Origin: Callaeas wilsoni
Lineage: Eukaryota; Chordata; Aves; Passeriformes; Callaeidae
NCBI GenBank assembly: GCA_013398955.1
Contig: VWPU01000913.1
Span: 1 to 64,000 of the forward strand
Length of the DNA stretch: 64,000 nucleotides
Direction: 5' to 3'
Below the pieces are notes generated by a model, which searched no databases, was not told where the DNA came from, and was given only the letters and a program-made list of their open reading frames with translations. This document shows positions 39,401-50,252 of this stretch, one piece after another. A program made the position numbers and the translations under genes. Within the stretch, counting starts at the first letter, position 1; each line of letters opens with the position of its first letter.

Positions 39401-41799
39401 CAGGGATGACTCTGGTTGTACAGATCCTGAGGCTGATCCAAGTGAGTTCACCTTGCTCTAGCCCAAGAATTTAGAGAGATCTGAGTCTCCTCCAAGGCAG
39501 AATTAACATCTGACATATCATTCAGGGCTCCGAAACTGCTTGTCTCTGCCAATGCCTCACACTTGTCTGTCAGGGCAGCCACTGTCGGGCCCAGACCTGG
39601 AGGAGCTTCCTTGTAGGGGGAAACTTTTAATATTCAGCAAAGAACCAGCACTTCTGGCTTCTCACTGCAAAGTGGAACTGCAGACAAACTTGCAAATTTC
39701 CAGTCTTATGATAAAATTGGGTACAGCAAACTATTTGAGGAAGATTGACTTTGGGACAAATGCATGAAGCCAGGGTCCAGGAAACCTTGTGCTTAGAACA
39801 ATTCCATATAAGCCACTTAGTATCTCTGTTCTGGGATTAATACATTTCGTGGAACATTCTTCTCTAACATGCAGTGAAGTAATTAGCACAAAGAAGCTTC
39901 AGATAACCTGAATACTGAACCCTTTTCTAGTTCTAGTCCAGGATCTGTCCTATTAGGAGAAATGCACACTTACAGCCCTCTTGCAGAGGTCATCACAGAA
40001 CTCTTCTATTTGCATCCTACATCGTGCAGAAGTTGTTTATCTAAAAGGCTTAGACAAAATGTGGGAAAAGCAGAAGCTCAGGGAAAGAAGAAATGAAGCA
40101 GAACCCACGTGGCATCACTAGAAGATACCTACAGCAATCTTTTGCTGAAGTCTTGCAGCTTTTTATCGAGTTTTGAGACACCTAGGAAGAGACAATCTGC
40201 TTCCCCATGCCTGCCTACAGGTTTTTATACAGGAGTCTGGCTGAAACTTATAAAAGAAACCTCTATTTATCCAGAACCACTATAAAAGGAATGATTCCTG
40301 ATACCATGGAAGCTGACCTTCTACCTTAAGCAGGAAGCCTGCCAGACCATATAATTTTAGCTGTCAGCTAAAACCCATCAAGCAGCGACTTTAACTTCTG
40401 TACACTGCTGAAAAGAGAAGGATGATCCCTCTTATAAAGCTGAACTTTGGTTTCTGAAAACTCATGCAGGTTGCTTTAATGTACAGGTCAACGCTTCCAT
40501 TTTCTGGATGAGCATCAGCACCTCTTCACTGAACAGAGCTTTTGATCTGCTATTCAGCTCTGTGAAACCAGAGCACTTCATTACTCCCCCCAGAGCTTCC
40601 TAAACAAAACCGGTTGAAGACGATCACAATTCAGCACAGTGTTGCATTTCAGTGCAGGTGGCATTTTAATGGCTGAACAGCTCGATTAGCACTTAAAAGC
40701 AGTTGTAAGCAAGTGTTCTCACAAGCAATCTTACAAGCATTTGTAGGCTCTACTCTGCGGAGGAACCTGTTAGTGAAAGCTGCAAAGCTTTGTCAGGCGG
40801 TGTAAGTGGTGCTGGGTAAATAATAGATGGAAGATCCCAGTGCTGAGAGCAGGAGTGAAGGGAGGACGTGGAGAAGCTCTTATCCCAGACAGCTGAGCTC
40901 CCTTTCTTCAGAGGACACCAGTGAAGAAATGTTGCAGCCCGAGGGGCAAATCAGCTCGCTTTGAACTGCCAAGAGATTCACCCAGACTTTGGGAGCACTA
41001 AGTCCCACGCTGAGGGGATTGCCTACATTTTGGTAGGTACGCAGTGACTGCCTTTACTGCGCTTCGATTTCTTCCTTGGGCACACCAGCCCAGTTCCCTC
41101 ACAGACACGTTAATTTACCTGAGATATAGTTCATGGAATAAAGTTCCCATCAACTTTGGCCTGTCATAGAAAGATCAGAAGTCTAATCATTTAAACTCCC
41201 TAATCACTGGCTCCAGATGTTTTAAAAAAAGAAAAGGAAAGAAAAATCATAGTCAAGAACAGTTTTGTTAATCTGACTTGATTGTTATCTGGGTAAAAAT
41301 ATAAAAGAGAATTTTAAAAATCTTCTTCTGTCCCCTATAATTAGTGCCTGGGGAACAGATCTTCGGCAAATATTCATAGCAATGAAACATTTATAGACAT
41401 GCTGCCTAGGTTTACCTACAGATTTTCTAGCCATGTTTCAGAACCAGCATCCAGGCCTCATTAGGTTACTCTGAAAAGGCATGACCTGCACATCTTTAAA
41501 AGTATCACATAAAAAATTCTTTCAAATCATATAGCAGATGTGGTAGAGAAGTGTATATTGTCTGAATTTCTAGCAATAAGTAAGATTTCATAACCAGGCC
41601 ACAGTTTATAGCTGCAAAATTTCTGTTGACTTCAAACAAAAGAGAATTTGGATCTCTGATCATTAGTACAGCAAATGCAAAATTCCTGCAAACGAGCACC
41701 TGTCTAGGCAGAAGACTGCTAAAGATACCTGGTTTAGTGTTTGGTTCAAAAGAAAGCCACAGGTGAAAATCCTTCTGACTTGTAAAATACATTTAACTG

Positions 41800-42012
41800 A
41801 ACCAATCTGTCATGTATGCATCCTGCTTTATCTAAGCAGTCTCTCTATTAGCACTCATCACCATGGTATCTGAACCTCTGCTGCTGGAGGTGTTATTCCA
41901 ATTATTTTAGTGTAGCTGCTGACATGTAACCGAGAGCAAAATGTGAGGTTCTGTTAGAAAAATAATGCTCCAATTAGCTGCTCCTTCTTCGTCTAACAGC
42001 GCAGAAAGTCCC
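41800..42012. promoter_or_regulatory. Candidate conserved non-coding element
   Basis: Unique block containing CCAATTATTTTAGTG, GCTGCTGACATGTAACC (a MEIS-like TGACATG core) and GCTCCAATTAGCTGCTCC. This combination of TALE and homeodomain half-sites is typical of developmental enhancers. Evidence is motif content only. Confidence 0.25.
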
Positions 42013-43755
42013 ACTGTGAAGGATTGTTTCCAGAGCTTGCTCCCTGTGGTAGTCTCTCCTCTTCTCCTTTATTGTTGCCTCTGCAGTGTTGATGCAGGAG
42101 TTTGGCAGTGGCCAGCCTGAGTCACAGCCCGGAGCTGGAGCTATTTATGATGCTCAATACTGATCAAATACTGATCAAACACCTCCCAGGTACAGTAGCC
42201 ACTGCTTAGCTGAATTTCTTGCCTCTCCTGTGCTGACCCAATCTAGGTAGGAGGCAGAGAAAGCCTTTTTCTTAGGCATCTTGACTCCTTTTGAAACCCA
42301 AGGCTCCTGAGAAGGAGAACTGGAAATATACAGCAAGTCTGAAGGAGCTGCTGGTCTGTGATCAGAAGTACAAACTGCTTCTCTCTCAGCACTTCTCTGG
42401 GATTGGGAATACATTTCATGACTGACGAAATATTTCATCCAGACACAGCATAAGACAGAATTATAAACAACATCAGAGACTGCTCCCAAGCTAAATCTTC
42501 GTGTATCTTCTAGCTTAAAAGCCAGATATCTTGCTTAAAATTGGGATAATCAGCACTTCAAGTTTTCACTGTGGACACTCCTATCCCACCAGCTGCTGCA
42601 GTTGCTTGCCAGGCTTGAACGCAGCAGTTGGAAACCACTTCCTTCCACTTCAGCTCTTCTTTCCCAGAAAATGAACCAGTAAGGAGATAATAGGTCTGAA
42701 GAGCAATGTCTCACCCAGCTGCAAACAGATCTTCTCCTTGACTAACATCCCATCTGACAGTGAACACACACTGCTGCCTCCCCCTCGACCAGCATCCAGT
42801 GCTCCAAGTGAGGAGGAGATCTGACCTGGGGAACATAATCTGTGGCATCTTAAAGTAACCTGACTATGGAGACGAGGCTTAAAGATGCTAAAGGTCTGTG
42901 TAAATCAATCACCATTTGGTCTTGTGGTAATCTTGGCTTTTTAAAAAAAAAAAAAATAGTCATTAGGTCACTTGAAAAAACATGTTACAGCAGAGCTCTT
43001 TAAACCATGGGCTTCAGCCCAGTCCCTGTTAGCTGTGATGGATCTCAGCTTTCCTGTGATGGCTGAACATCTGCCTGCCCTCGGGAGCTGATGGAAGGAT
43101 TCCTTGTCTTGCTTTGCTTGCCTGCTCAGCTTTTGTTTTGCCTATTAAACTGCTTTTGTCTCTGACATAGGAGTTTTTTCCCTTTAACCCTTCTGATTCC
43201 CTCCCCTACTCCCACAGGAGGAATGAGTGCCTGTGAGCAGGGCTGAGTTGCCAGCTGGGGTAAAACCACGACACAGGAGTTGGGAAGGCTGGGGTTTAGC
43301 TTGTCTGGGGTTTTTTTAGGAGAGGTTTTTCCTTCTCTCAACGGGATAAAACGCCTTTGCATGACAAACCAGCACTTTGTGCGTGCATGTGCACACACCC
43401 AGACACACACAGTGGTGCTACACCTCTAGGGCTGAGATCCACCTATGAGAAATCAGTTGCAGAGTTTTCCAGTCAGACTCTGAGCCGAACAACAAATAAA
43501 ATCTGTTTATCCCTACGAGGTGGGACTCAGCCTGGTCGCTGTGAGTTGTCTGGACGGTCCCAGGGAAGTGCAGAGTTCCAATTCCTGCTGTTACAGAGCT
43601 GATCTGAAATCTGTCCCTGACCGTCCCACACCCCAACGCCCTCTTTGGGCCAGCCCCGGTCCCTAGTCCCATGTCACAAACCCTCAAAGAACACACAAGA
43701 TGGCAAAGAGGATCTCAGGGAAGGGAGCTCATTCTGCCAGCAGCATGGGCCACAC

Positions 43756-43918
43756 TTGCAAAGCCTCGAGCACCAGCCATGGCCATGGGAACGCCTGCTC
43801 TGACCCCATCACTCGTGAGGGCAGACAGCAAACAGTTCTGATGTTCNTTTGCAAAGCCTCGAGCACCAACCATGAGCCCATCACTCATGAGGGGAGACAG
43901 CAAACAGTTCTGATGTTC
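43756..43918. repeat. Imperfect ~93-bp tandem duplication with N at junction
   Basis: TTGCAAAGCCTCGAGCACCA starts copies at 43,756 and 43,849. Both copies end CAAACAGTTCTGATGTTC. The second copy lacks about 20 bases of the first and differs at a few positions. A single N at 43,847 falls exactly between the copies, so the duplication could be an assembly join of two divergent haplotypes rather than real. Confidence 0.9.
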
Positions 43919-46348
43919 CGTGGCTCTTCCTGCCACATCCACCGACTGCAGTTTCTCCCTGAAACACCACAGCCTGTGCTGGGCAGTAAAATACCTACAG
44001 CAGAACCTCTTCTGTTTAATGTGCCATCTGAAAAAGGAGCTGCTTTGAAGCTCTGTAGATCATCACAAGCAGCAGAAAGGATTAGCTGCTGGTTTTGTGA
44101 ATGAGGTGGATTAGGAGATGTGCTGGATGCAGCTTTACTGGCTTACAGCAAGCTGGTGCTTCGGAATCACCAATTTTTGCTTTCTCTTTTTGAAAACAAA
44201 CCAACAACAAACCTGGAATGTGTAAGGGCTAAATCCTGATTCTGTCTCAGACAGCAGCAGACATTTCTTTCCCCCAGCCCTCTGCTGGTAGAGGATCTGG
44301 CCTGAGCCGTGTGACACTGTGCTGGTACTTGTTTTCCTGAGGAGAACACCCTTAAAACTCAGAGTGTGTTAAAGGAAACATCAACCCCCTTTCTACAGCA
44401 AGATCCAGCCCAGAACCTCACAGCACACAAAGCTCTCGAGACATTTTGAGATTAACTGAGACGTTTTGACTCACTAAAAACAACCCCCCTCCAATGGCTC
44501 TCAGAAAAGTAGAAAGGGGAACAAACTGCCCAGGTTTTTGTACCACAGGAGGAATTTCAGCAGGTTATGCTTCGGTCTCAAACCTGGACAATAAGCACAG
44601 GTATTGGGTGTTGACTGCCAGAACCATATTAACATTGATGAAAAGTCATTTATTTCTCACACCTGATGAACAAATAGCATCCCCCACAGGACTGTGGGAT
44701 TTTGCTGCCCAGAAAGTGATGGTTTTACACACACAAATCAGCCAAGGTTCAACTTGTTGAAGGAAAGTGCCTGTTCTATTAAAGAATTTGCTACCTGAAC
44801 AACTTTTAACATACAGAGGTCAAATAACTCTCATAGGCATGAAGCTTCTTCAATAAATAATGAGCAGGAAAAAGTGACAACGTCTTTTAAAAAGAATTTA
44901 TGAAACCAAAGTGAAGGATCAAGGATTTTGCTGATCTGAATCTTTTTCAACAGCTGCCTCTTTGGTTTAAAATAAGTATGACTGACCTTGAAACCCTTCT
45001 TAGGAAAGTTTTTCCTTTGAGAAGTCACCTTCAAGTTGGCAAGAGCTGAAGCTCTAATATTCTATAGTAACACCACCACCACCTCCACTCCCCCAGCTGC
45101 AATTAAATTCAGATTAAAACTTTACACAGCTGAAAGGGAAATAATATATTTTGGTTATTCCTACAGTTCCTTTGGCAGCTCTGAACACTGTGGGATGATT
45201 TAGTTTTTAAACTACCAGGATTTAACTTTTTCCCCAAATAGAGAAAAGCATGGATCCAATGGCATTAGAGAGATGCAAAGATTTCAGTGTCATCACCACA
45301 GGTATGTGAATGCAAGTGAAGCAAGACCCCAAACCCTGAATTCTGCTTTATTTTATGCTCTGTGGAAAGCAGATTTACTCTTCCAGAGTAGAAAACCTGC
45401 CACCACACCTTTGCTGGGAACCAAGGAGATAAGAAACTTTCCTTTTGGGTAAGTTGTGGGTGTTTTTTGTGACAGCCTCTGTGACTTGTACACTTGTACC
45501 ATACTTAATGTAGATAAAAGTACAAATATTTTGCATAATTACATGGATGTTAACATTCGTAGCGCCTGTGGCATCAGTTCTAATTTAGCGAAGTGAATCA
45601 GTTCCTTTCTCTAACAATTCATCACTGCTGTGCCAAACAGAAAGGCTGCATCGTGCCTGGCTCTTACCACACTCCAACATTAGCAATTCTAATTGCAAAA
45701 CTCCTTTAAGTGTTACTCTAGTGGAAAGAAAACTCAATCATCTTTTTAAAAACATAGAAGTTTCTCCTCAGCTCTCAGCTTTGACAGAACACAGGCAGAA
45801 ATTGCAAGAGCAGAAGCAAGTTCTAATCATGGTGAAAGTGCAAGACTTGCCATATTTTTCCTTCCCCACCGTTGCCCTGCCTCGTTGGTCTGTTTTGCAT
45901 GGTCACAGAGGGTGTGTGCTGTTGGTTTGGACCCCATTAGCACCAGGACATGCTACCAGAGCAGAAAGTGGCTTGCAGAGATTTCAGCACAAATATTAAT
46001 CGGGGCAGCAGAGCAAATTGTTAGAAAGTAGTGGGGAAATGCCTAGAAAGCAGTAGAGGAAATGCTTGAAAGTCACAGAAAAAATTGCTAGAAAGCACAG
46101 GAGAATTCCCCCAAAGCACCACTCACACTTCTGGAGAGCAGCTGGGGGAAAGTTTTAGTGAGTTTGAGGGGAATTCCTAGAAAAATAAAGGGCAAATGCC
46201 TGGAAACCACCATGTAAATTCCTAGAAAGTGGGGGGGAAATCTTGAGAAATCATCAATGAAATTCCTAGAAAACCACAATTAATTTTTAATTAAATTCAT
46301 TTGTTAGTTTAATTTTCTGGCAAACAACCAAGATGAAAAGCACCAATT

Positions 46349-46624
46349 GACAGGACCAGAGGAAACAGCCTCAAGTCTCACCAGGGGAGGTTTAGATCTG
46401 ACATTAGCAATTTTTTTAAATTTTTTTTCACAGAAAGGGTTGCAAAAAGTTTGAACAGACTATCCAGGGAAGTGGTGGAGTCACCGTCCCTGGAAGTGCT
46501 CAAAAAACATGTGGATGTGGCACCTGAGGACATGGTTTCATGGTGAACATGGTGCTGGGTTGATGGCTGGACTTGGTGACCTTAAAGGTCTTTTCCAATG
46601 CTGAAAGCTTCTAAGATTCTGTGA
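46349..46624 (+). mobile_element. CR1 LINE 3'-end inserted in the 22-bp array
   Basis: About 275 bp of CR1: GACAGGACCAGAGGAAACAG, CTCACCAGGGGAGGTTTAGA, an internal AGGGTTGCAAAAAGTTTGAAC segment, GTGGAGTCACCGTCCCTGGA and a 3' end GACCTTAAAGGTCTTTTCCA followed by AGATTCTGTGAA. It is 5'-truncated and diverged. The 22-bp array is found on both sides. Confidence 0.92.
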
Positions 46625-46770
46625 ACTGAATTCCTAGAAAGCTGTATGACAATTCTTTAAAAGGAACAAGAGAATTCCTAGAACGCATGGCGAGGATTCA
46701 CAAAAAGCAACAGGAATTCTCCTGGAAAGCGCATGTTGAAAGGCTGAGAGAAAATTTCCTACTAAGTCAC

Positions 46771-46808
46771 AAAAAAACCCCCCAAAAAAAAAAAAAACCC
46801 CGAAAAAA
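46771..46808. repeat. A-run/C-run low-complexity tract
   Basis: Alternating blocks of A7, C6, A14 and C4, then A6, lie inside the 22-bp array. On the minus strand this is G-blocks separated by T-runs. It replaces one or two units of the array. Confidence 0.9.
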
Positions 46809-47880
46809 CGCGCGGGATAAATTTTAAAAGAATAAAAAAAAAATAAAAACCACACCAAGAAAAAAGCAAACAACAACAACAAAACCCGTGAAAAGCAGCT
46901 GGATAAATTCTTAAAGAGTAGCAGAAAGCTGCCTAAAAGCACCAGGAACCTTCCTAGAGAGATTCTAACCCAAGGAATTTCTGGAAATCAGTATGCCAAT
47001 TCCTAGGGAAACTCCCCAGACTGAGGAATTCCTGGAAAATCGAGGATATTGCCCTAAATCTTCTAATTCAAGACTACCTGGAAGCAACTGGAAAGCCATT
47101 TTCTAGAAATCTTTTGGATACAGGGATCTCTGTAAAGCTGTTGGAAATGCCTAGAGAAGATCTAGATTGAGGCACTGCTGGAAATGCAGGGGAGGGTGGA
47201 TTGGGACAATTCTCAAAAGCCATGGGAAATCCCTGGTCCGTTTTTCTGGGAGATATTTGTCCTCAGGCATAGCAGAGCCCTGCTGTCCCAGCAGGTTACA
47301 GCCACCCAAACACTCCAGGGGGAAGCAGCAAAAGGACAGTCACCCTGGAGGAGCATCTGCAGCAGTCCCTGGTGGGCTCTGGTAAATATTTACCAGTTTT
47401 GAGCTGAAAATCACGGGGTAAGGCAGTGGAATCCTTGCAAACATCCATCTGGGGAAGGAGAGCGCAGAGCTGAGAGGCTTTTGTGGCTGCTTACATTACA
47501 GGAATTCAAGAAGCCTTTTACAGTAGCTCAAGCAGAAGAGAAAAGACCCACTCATCAGAACTTATCCTTTGTGGAGAGCCCGTCTAATTCCTAATGAGGT
47601 TTCACTGTGTCGTGCAGCTCAACAAATCCCAAAAAAAAGCCTTGGCAGAGGACAGCCTCCGTGTGAGCATGAGCTCCTGCACCAGGGTGCTGATTAACTG
47701 CACGGCCTGATTATGCCAATAATTAAAAAGGCAGCGCTGGGCACAGCCAGGCGTCCCAGGAGTCTGGCAGGTTACTGCTGTGGGATCGCTCCCCTCTCTT
47801 ACTTTGCTTCTCTGTGCTTGTATCTCTATTCCTTCCTTTTTCTTTTTTTCTCTTTTATGTTCTATTTTCCTTTCATTCCT

Positions 47881-47918
<38 letters not shown>
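47881..47918. repeat. (TTG)n trinucleotide microsatellite
   Basis: About 12.7 uninterrupted TTG units, preceded by a 60-bp T/C-rich stretch. Confidence 0.97.
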
Positions 47919-50218
47919 ACTGTCGGGGTTTTTTTATATAAGCAAGCCAAAAATTTGGGGTTATGTGCAGGCAGGATGGGCTGGTAAAAGGTGTCTTTAT
48001 GGCACACCGGTGTCTCTGAAGTCACATGGGATCTGCCTTGAGCCTGGTGCAATTTAGCACATCTAGAAGTGTCCTCTGTGGATCACCTGGGAGATCTCCA
48101 GAAACAGCTCCATCCTGGGCACACCAGCTCTGCCTCCAAATTGCTTTCTGCCACTTCTGGCCACTACAATCAACTCCTTCACCTTGATGATTTCTCTGAT
48201 TCTAGCAGAACGTCCAAGCTGCTGCTGAAGAGAAGGTCAGAGGCTGCACAAAAAGCCCAAAGATTTGGGGCTGTCAGGCCCTGAGCAGTCTGATGGCTGT
48301 GCCAGGGACGAGCAAGGGAAGAGGGAGGGATGGTCCCACCCAGCAGCACCTGCCCTCTGCCACCACTCCACACCCAGTCTGCAGCTCAAGGGCTGCACAT
48401 CACTTCGATTTTGTGCTTCCCACGTCACACCCTGTGGCTGGGGGGCTGGTTTATGCAGGAGGGGGATTGTGTCTCTATTCACGTATAAATTGAAAATGTA
48501 TTAAGCCTGTCAGTTATCCTGGTTTATGTACATATTTTATTTCTGCTTCGTATTCAGCTCTTTCACAGCCACAATATTTTGTGTTCCTTGTATGAAAATT
48601 AATAAAAAAAAAATTGGATCATCATGAAAGGCTTCATTTCCTTAAGCTAGCAGTGGTGAGAAAAAATTCCATCTGCTTTATGTCACCTCAGTTTCAATCA
48701 GTCAAGAGTAAATTTCCATCAACTCAATCCATATACTTTTCCTCTCTGTTTACTCTTCCTGTACTGCACGGAATCAAGCTAAAGTGCAGGAAGACTTTTA
48801 TGGGCTTTTTAGATTAGTGCATATGGTGTTGCACAAAGACAAGAAATACATCTCGCTTGCCCCCTCCTGTTACTGCCCAGGGAAGGCACTGAACGCATTC
48901 CACATGCCTTATTTCCCATCTGGATTTATGTTGCTTCTCTTTACGGCCTTTGAAATTTACTTATATTTTTTCCCCTCCGATTAAGAAACTATTCTGCCTG
49001 CTTGTTGTTACTTGTGGCTGGGTCACCTCTTAACCTTCCCTTGGATAAAACCCTGAAATATTTTAGCTTCTTCTGCCCGATTTTCAAGTTTTGTTGTTAT
49101 TTTTTCACCCTCTATGATTCGATGGACAGTCTTGGCCAGGTGGAACCAACCCAAGCGCTGTGTTCCCTCTCTGGCTTATTTGGGATGGTGGCAAGAGACC
49201 CCACCATGTCTCTCCTTTCACCTGAGAACTGCATTGCTCTTCTAATTGCCACTGGGTGCCTTTCTCCCACTACCCCAACACAGCTCACAAGGGAAAACAA
49301 AGCTCCACCTGGAGTTTAAGAAATGGAAGAAGCCTGGCTGCCCAGATTTTGCCTGGGAAAACTGACCTTGACCACGCTTTAGGCATCACCCCTTTGATGG
49401 ATCCTGGGGCTCTTCTGCATTGCACCTCCAGCACATCAGGCTGGAGGAGAGGAAGCACTGCCGTGGTGCTAAGAGGGAAAACTCTCTGTCCTAACTTAGG
49501 GAGGTTTGGGCAGAGCTGCTGGCAGATGTTCTGGGGGGCTGGCCCTGTGGAAAGCTGCCCCTCCAAGGCAGGGAGCAGGGGATGGGCACTAAATATGAAA
49601 GGGTCTCCAGCACAGAGCCTGGAATGCCAGACTGCTGCTGCCCAGGCTCTGCTGCAAGGCTGGTCCTGCAGCCCAAGGCAGCCAAGCACACGCCGTGTTT
49701 GTGCAAACGCTGTGGAATTCATTTGCTGTTTTTCGCCCGAAGCTCGCTGTTTTTTGCCAAAAAGACTTTTCTGATTTCTCTCCACGCCTCTCCCCCATAG
49801 CCATTACATGAAAGTTATTTGCTCTCAGTAATTGAGAAGGGATGGGCAGGGCAAGCAAGCCACTCACATTTTGTTCAAAATCCTTTTTGTGCCCTTCTGG
49901 TTTAGTTAAATTTGGTCAGGCTTTTCTGCTGCCCTTTGGACCATAGCAAATAACTCATCACTTCAGATTTGGGACGCCGGAAAGAGAAGGAACAGGAGTG
50001 CCACCTGCAGCAGAAAGGCTAAAATGTAGGTCTCCTCCAGCCTCAGGGATCCAGGTCTGCAGGTTGAGTATCAAGCAGGGATTTTCATTTGGTCCATCTA
50101 CAGCTCTGAGGTTCAGGGAACCCATCCTGTGCGAGGACAGCAAACCCAGTGCTTTTTAAAAGTGGGAATCTCTGTGTTGCCATTTTCCTGAACCGCTGGC
50201 CAAATGAAGGCAGATGAT

Positions 50219-50252
50219 GCTTTGGCTTGGAAGGGACCCCTAAATATCACCC
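50219..50252 (-). mobile_element. Possible CR1 3'-end trace
   Basis: GCTTTGGCTTGGAAGGGACC followed by CCTAAATATCAC resembles the complement of the CR1 terminus. The match is only about 30 bp, and the usual CCATGGGCAGGGACA block is absent, so this is tentative. Confidence 0.4.

Larger units (their letters stand above)
32881..46016. other. Intergenic stretch without recognised genes
   Basis: No recognised exon. It includes a 17-bp duplication near 34,061, a (CAA)n run at 38,606-38,622, a region of about 1.7 kb (39.8-41.5 kb) with no sizeable open frame, candidate non-coding elements near 36.3 and 41.9 kb, and the N-containing duplication at 43.8 kb. Confidence 0.55.
46017..47240. repeat. Degenerate 22-23-bp satellite-like array
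   Basis: A core of the form AAATTCCTAGAAAGCA plus a variable G/A-rich tail recurs with a strikingly even spacing. Unit starts at 46,017, 46,039, 46,062, 46,084, 46,105, 46,127, 46,151, 46,173, 46,196, 46,218, 46,240 and 46,262 are 21-24 bp apart. After a CR1 insertion it resumes at 46,630, 46,652, 46,674 and 46,696, then continues with looser spacing (20-35 bp) to about 47,240. Units are heavily diverged (TGCCTAGAAAG, TTGCTAGAAAG, TGCCTGGAAAC and so on). Open frames on the minus strand here, rich in phenylalanine and leucine, are a by-product of the repeat and not a protein. I do not recognise the family. Confidence 0.88.

Noticed and set aside
46634..46942. Minus-strand frame with hydrophobic, phenylalanine/leucine-rich translation resembling membrane segments
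   Set aside because: It is the translation of A-rich sequence within the 22-bp array; the apparent membrane segments come from TTT/CTT-rich repeat units.
49256..49785. Frames of 172 codons (+) and 166 codons (-) over the same 500 bp
   Set aside because: Both strands are open at once, and neither translation contains a recognisable motif or conserved-looking composition. No splice or promoter context supports either.
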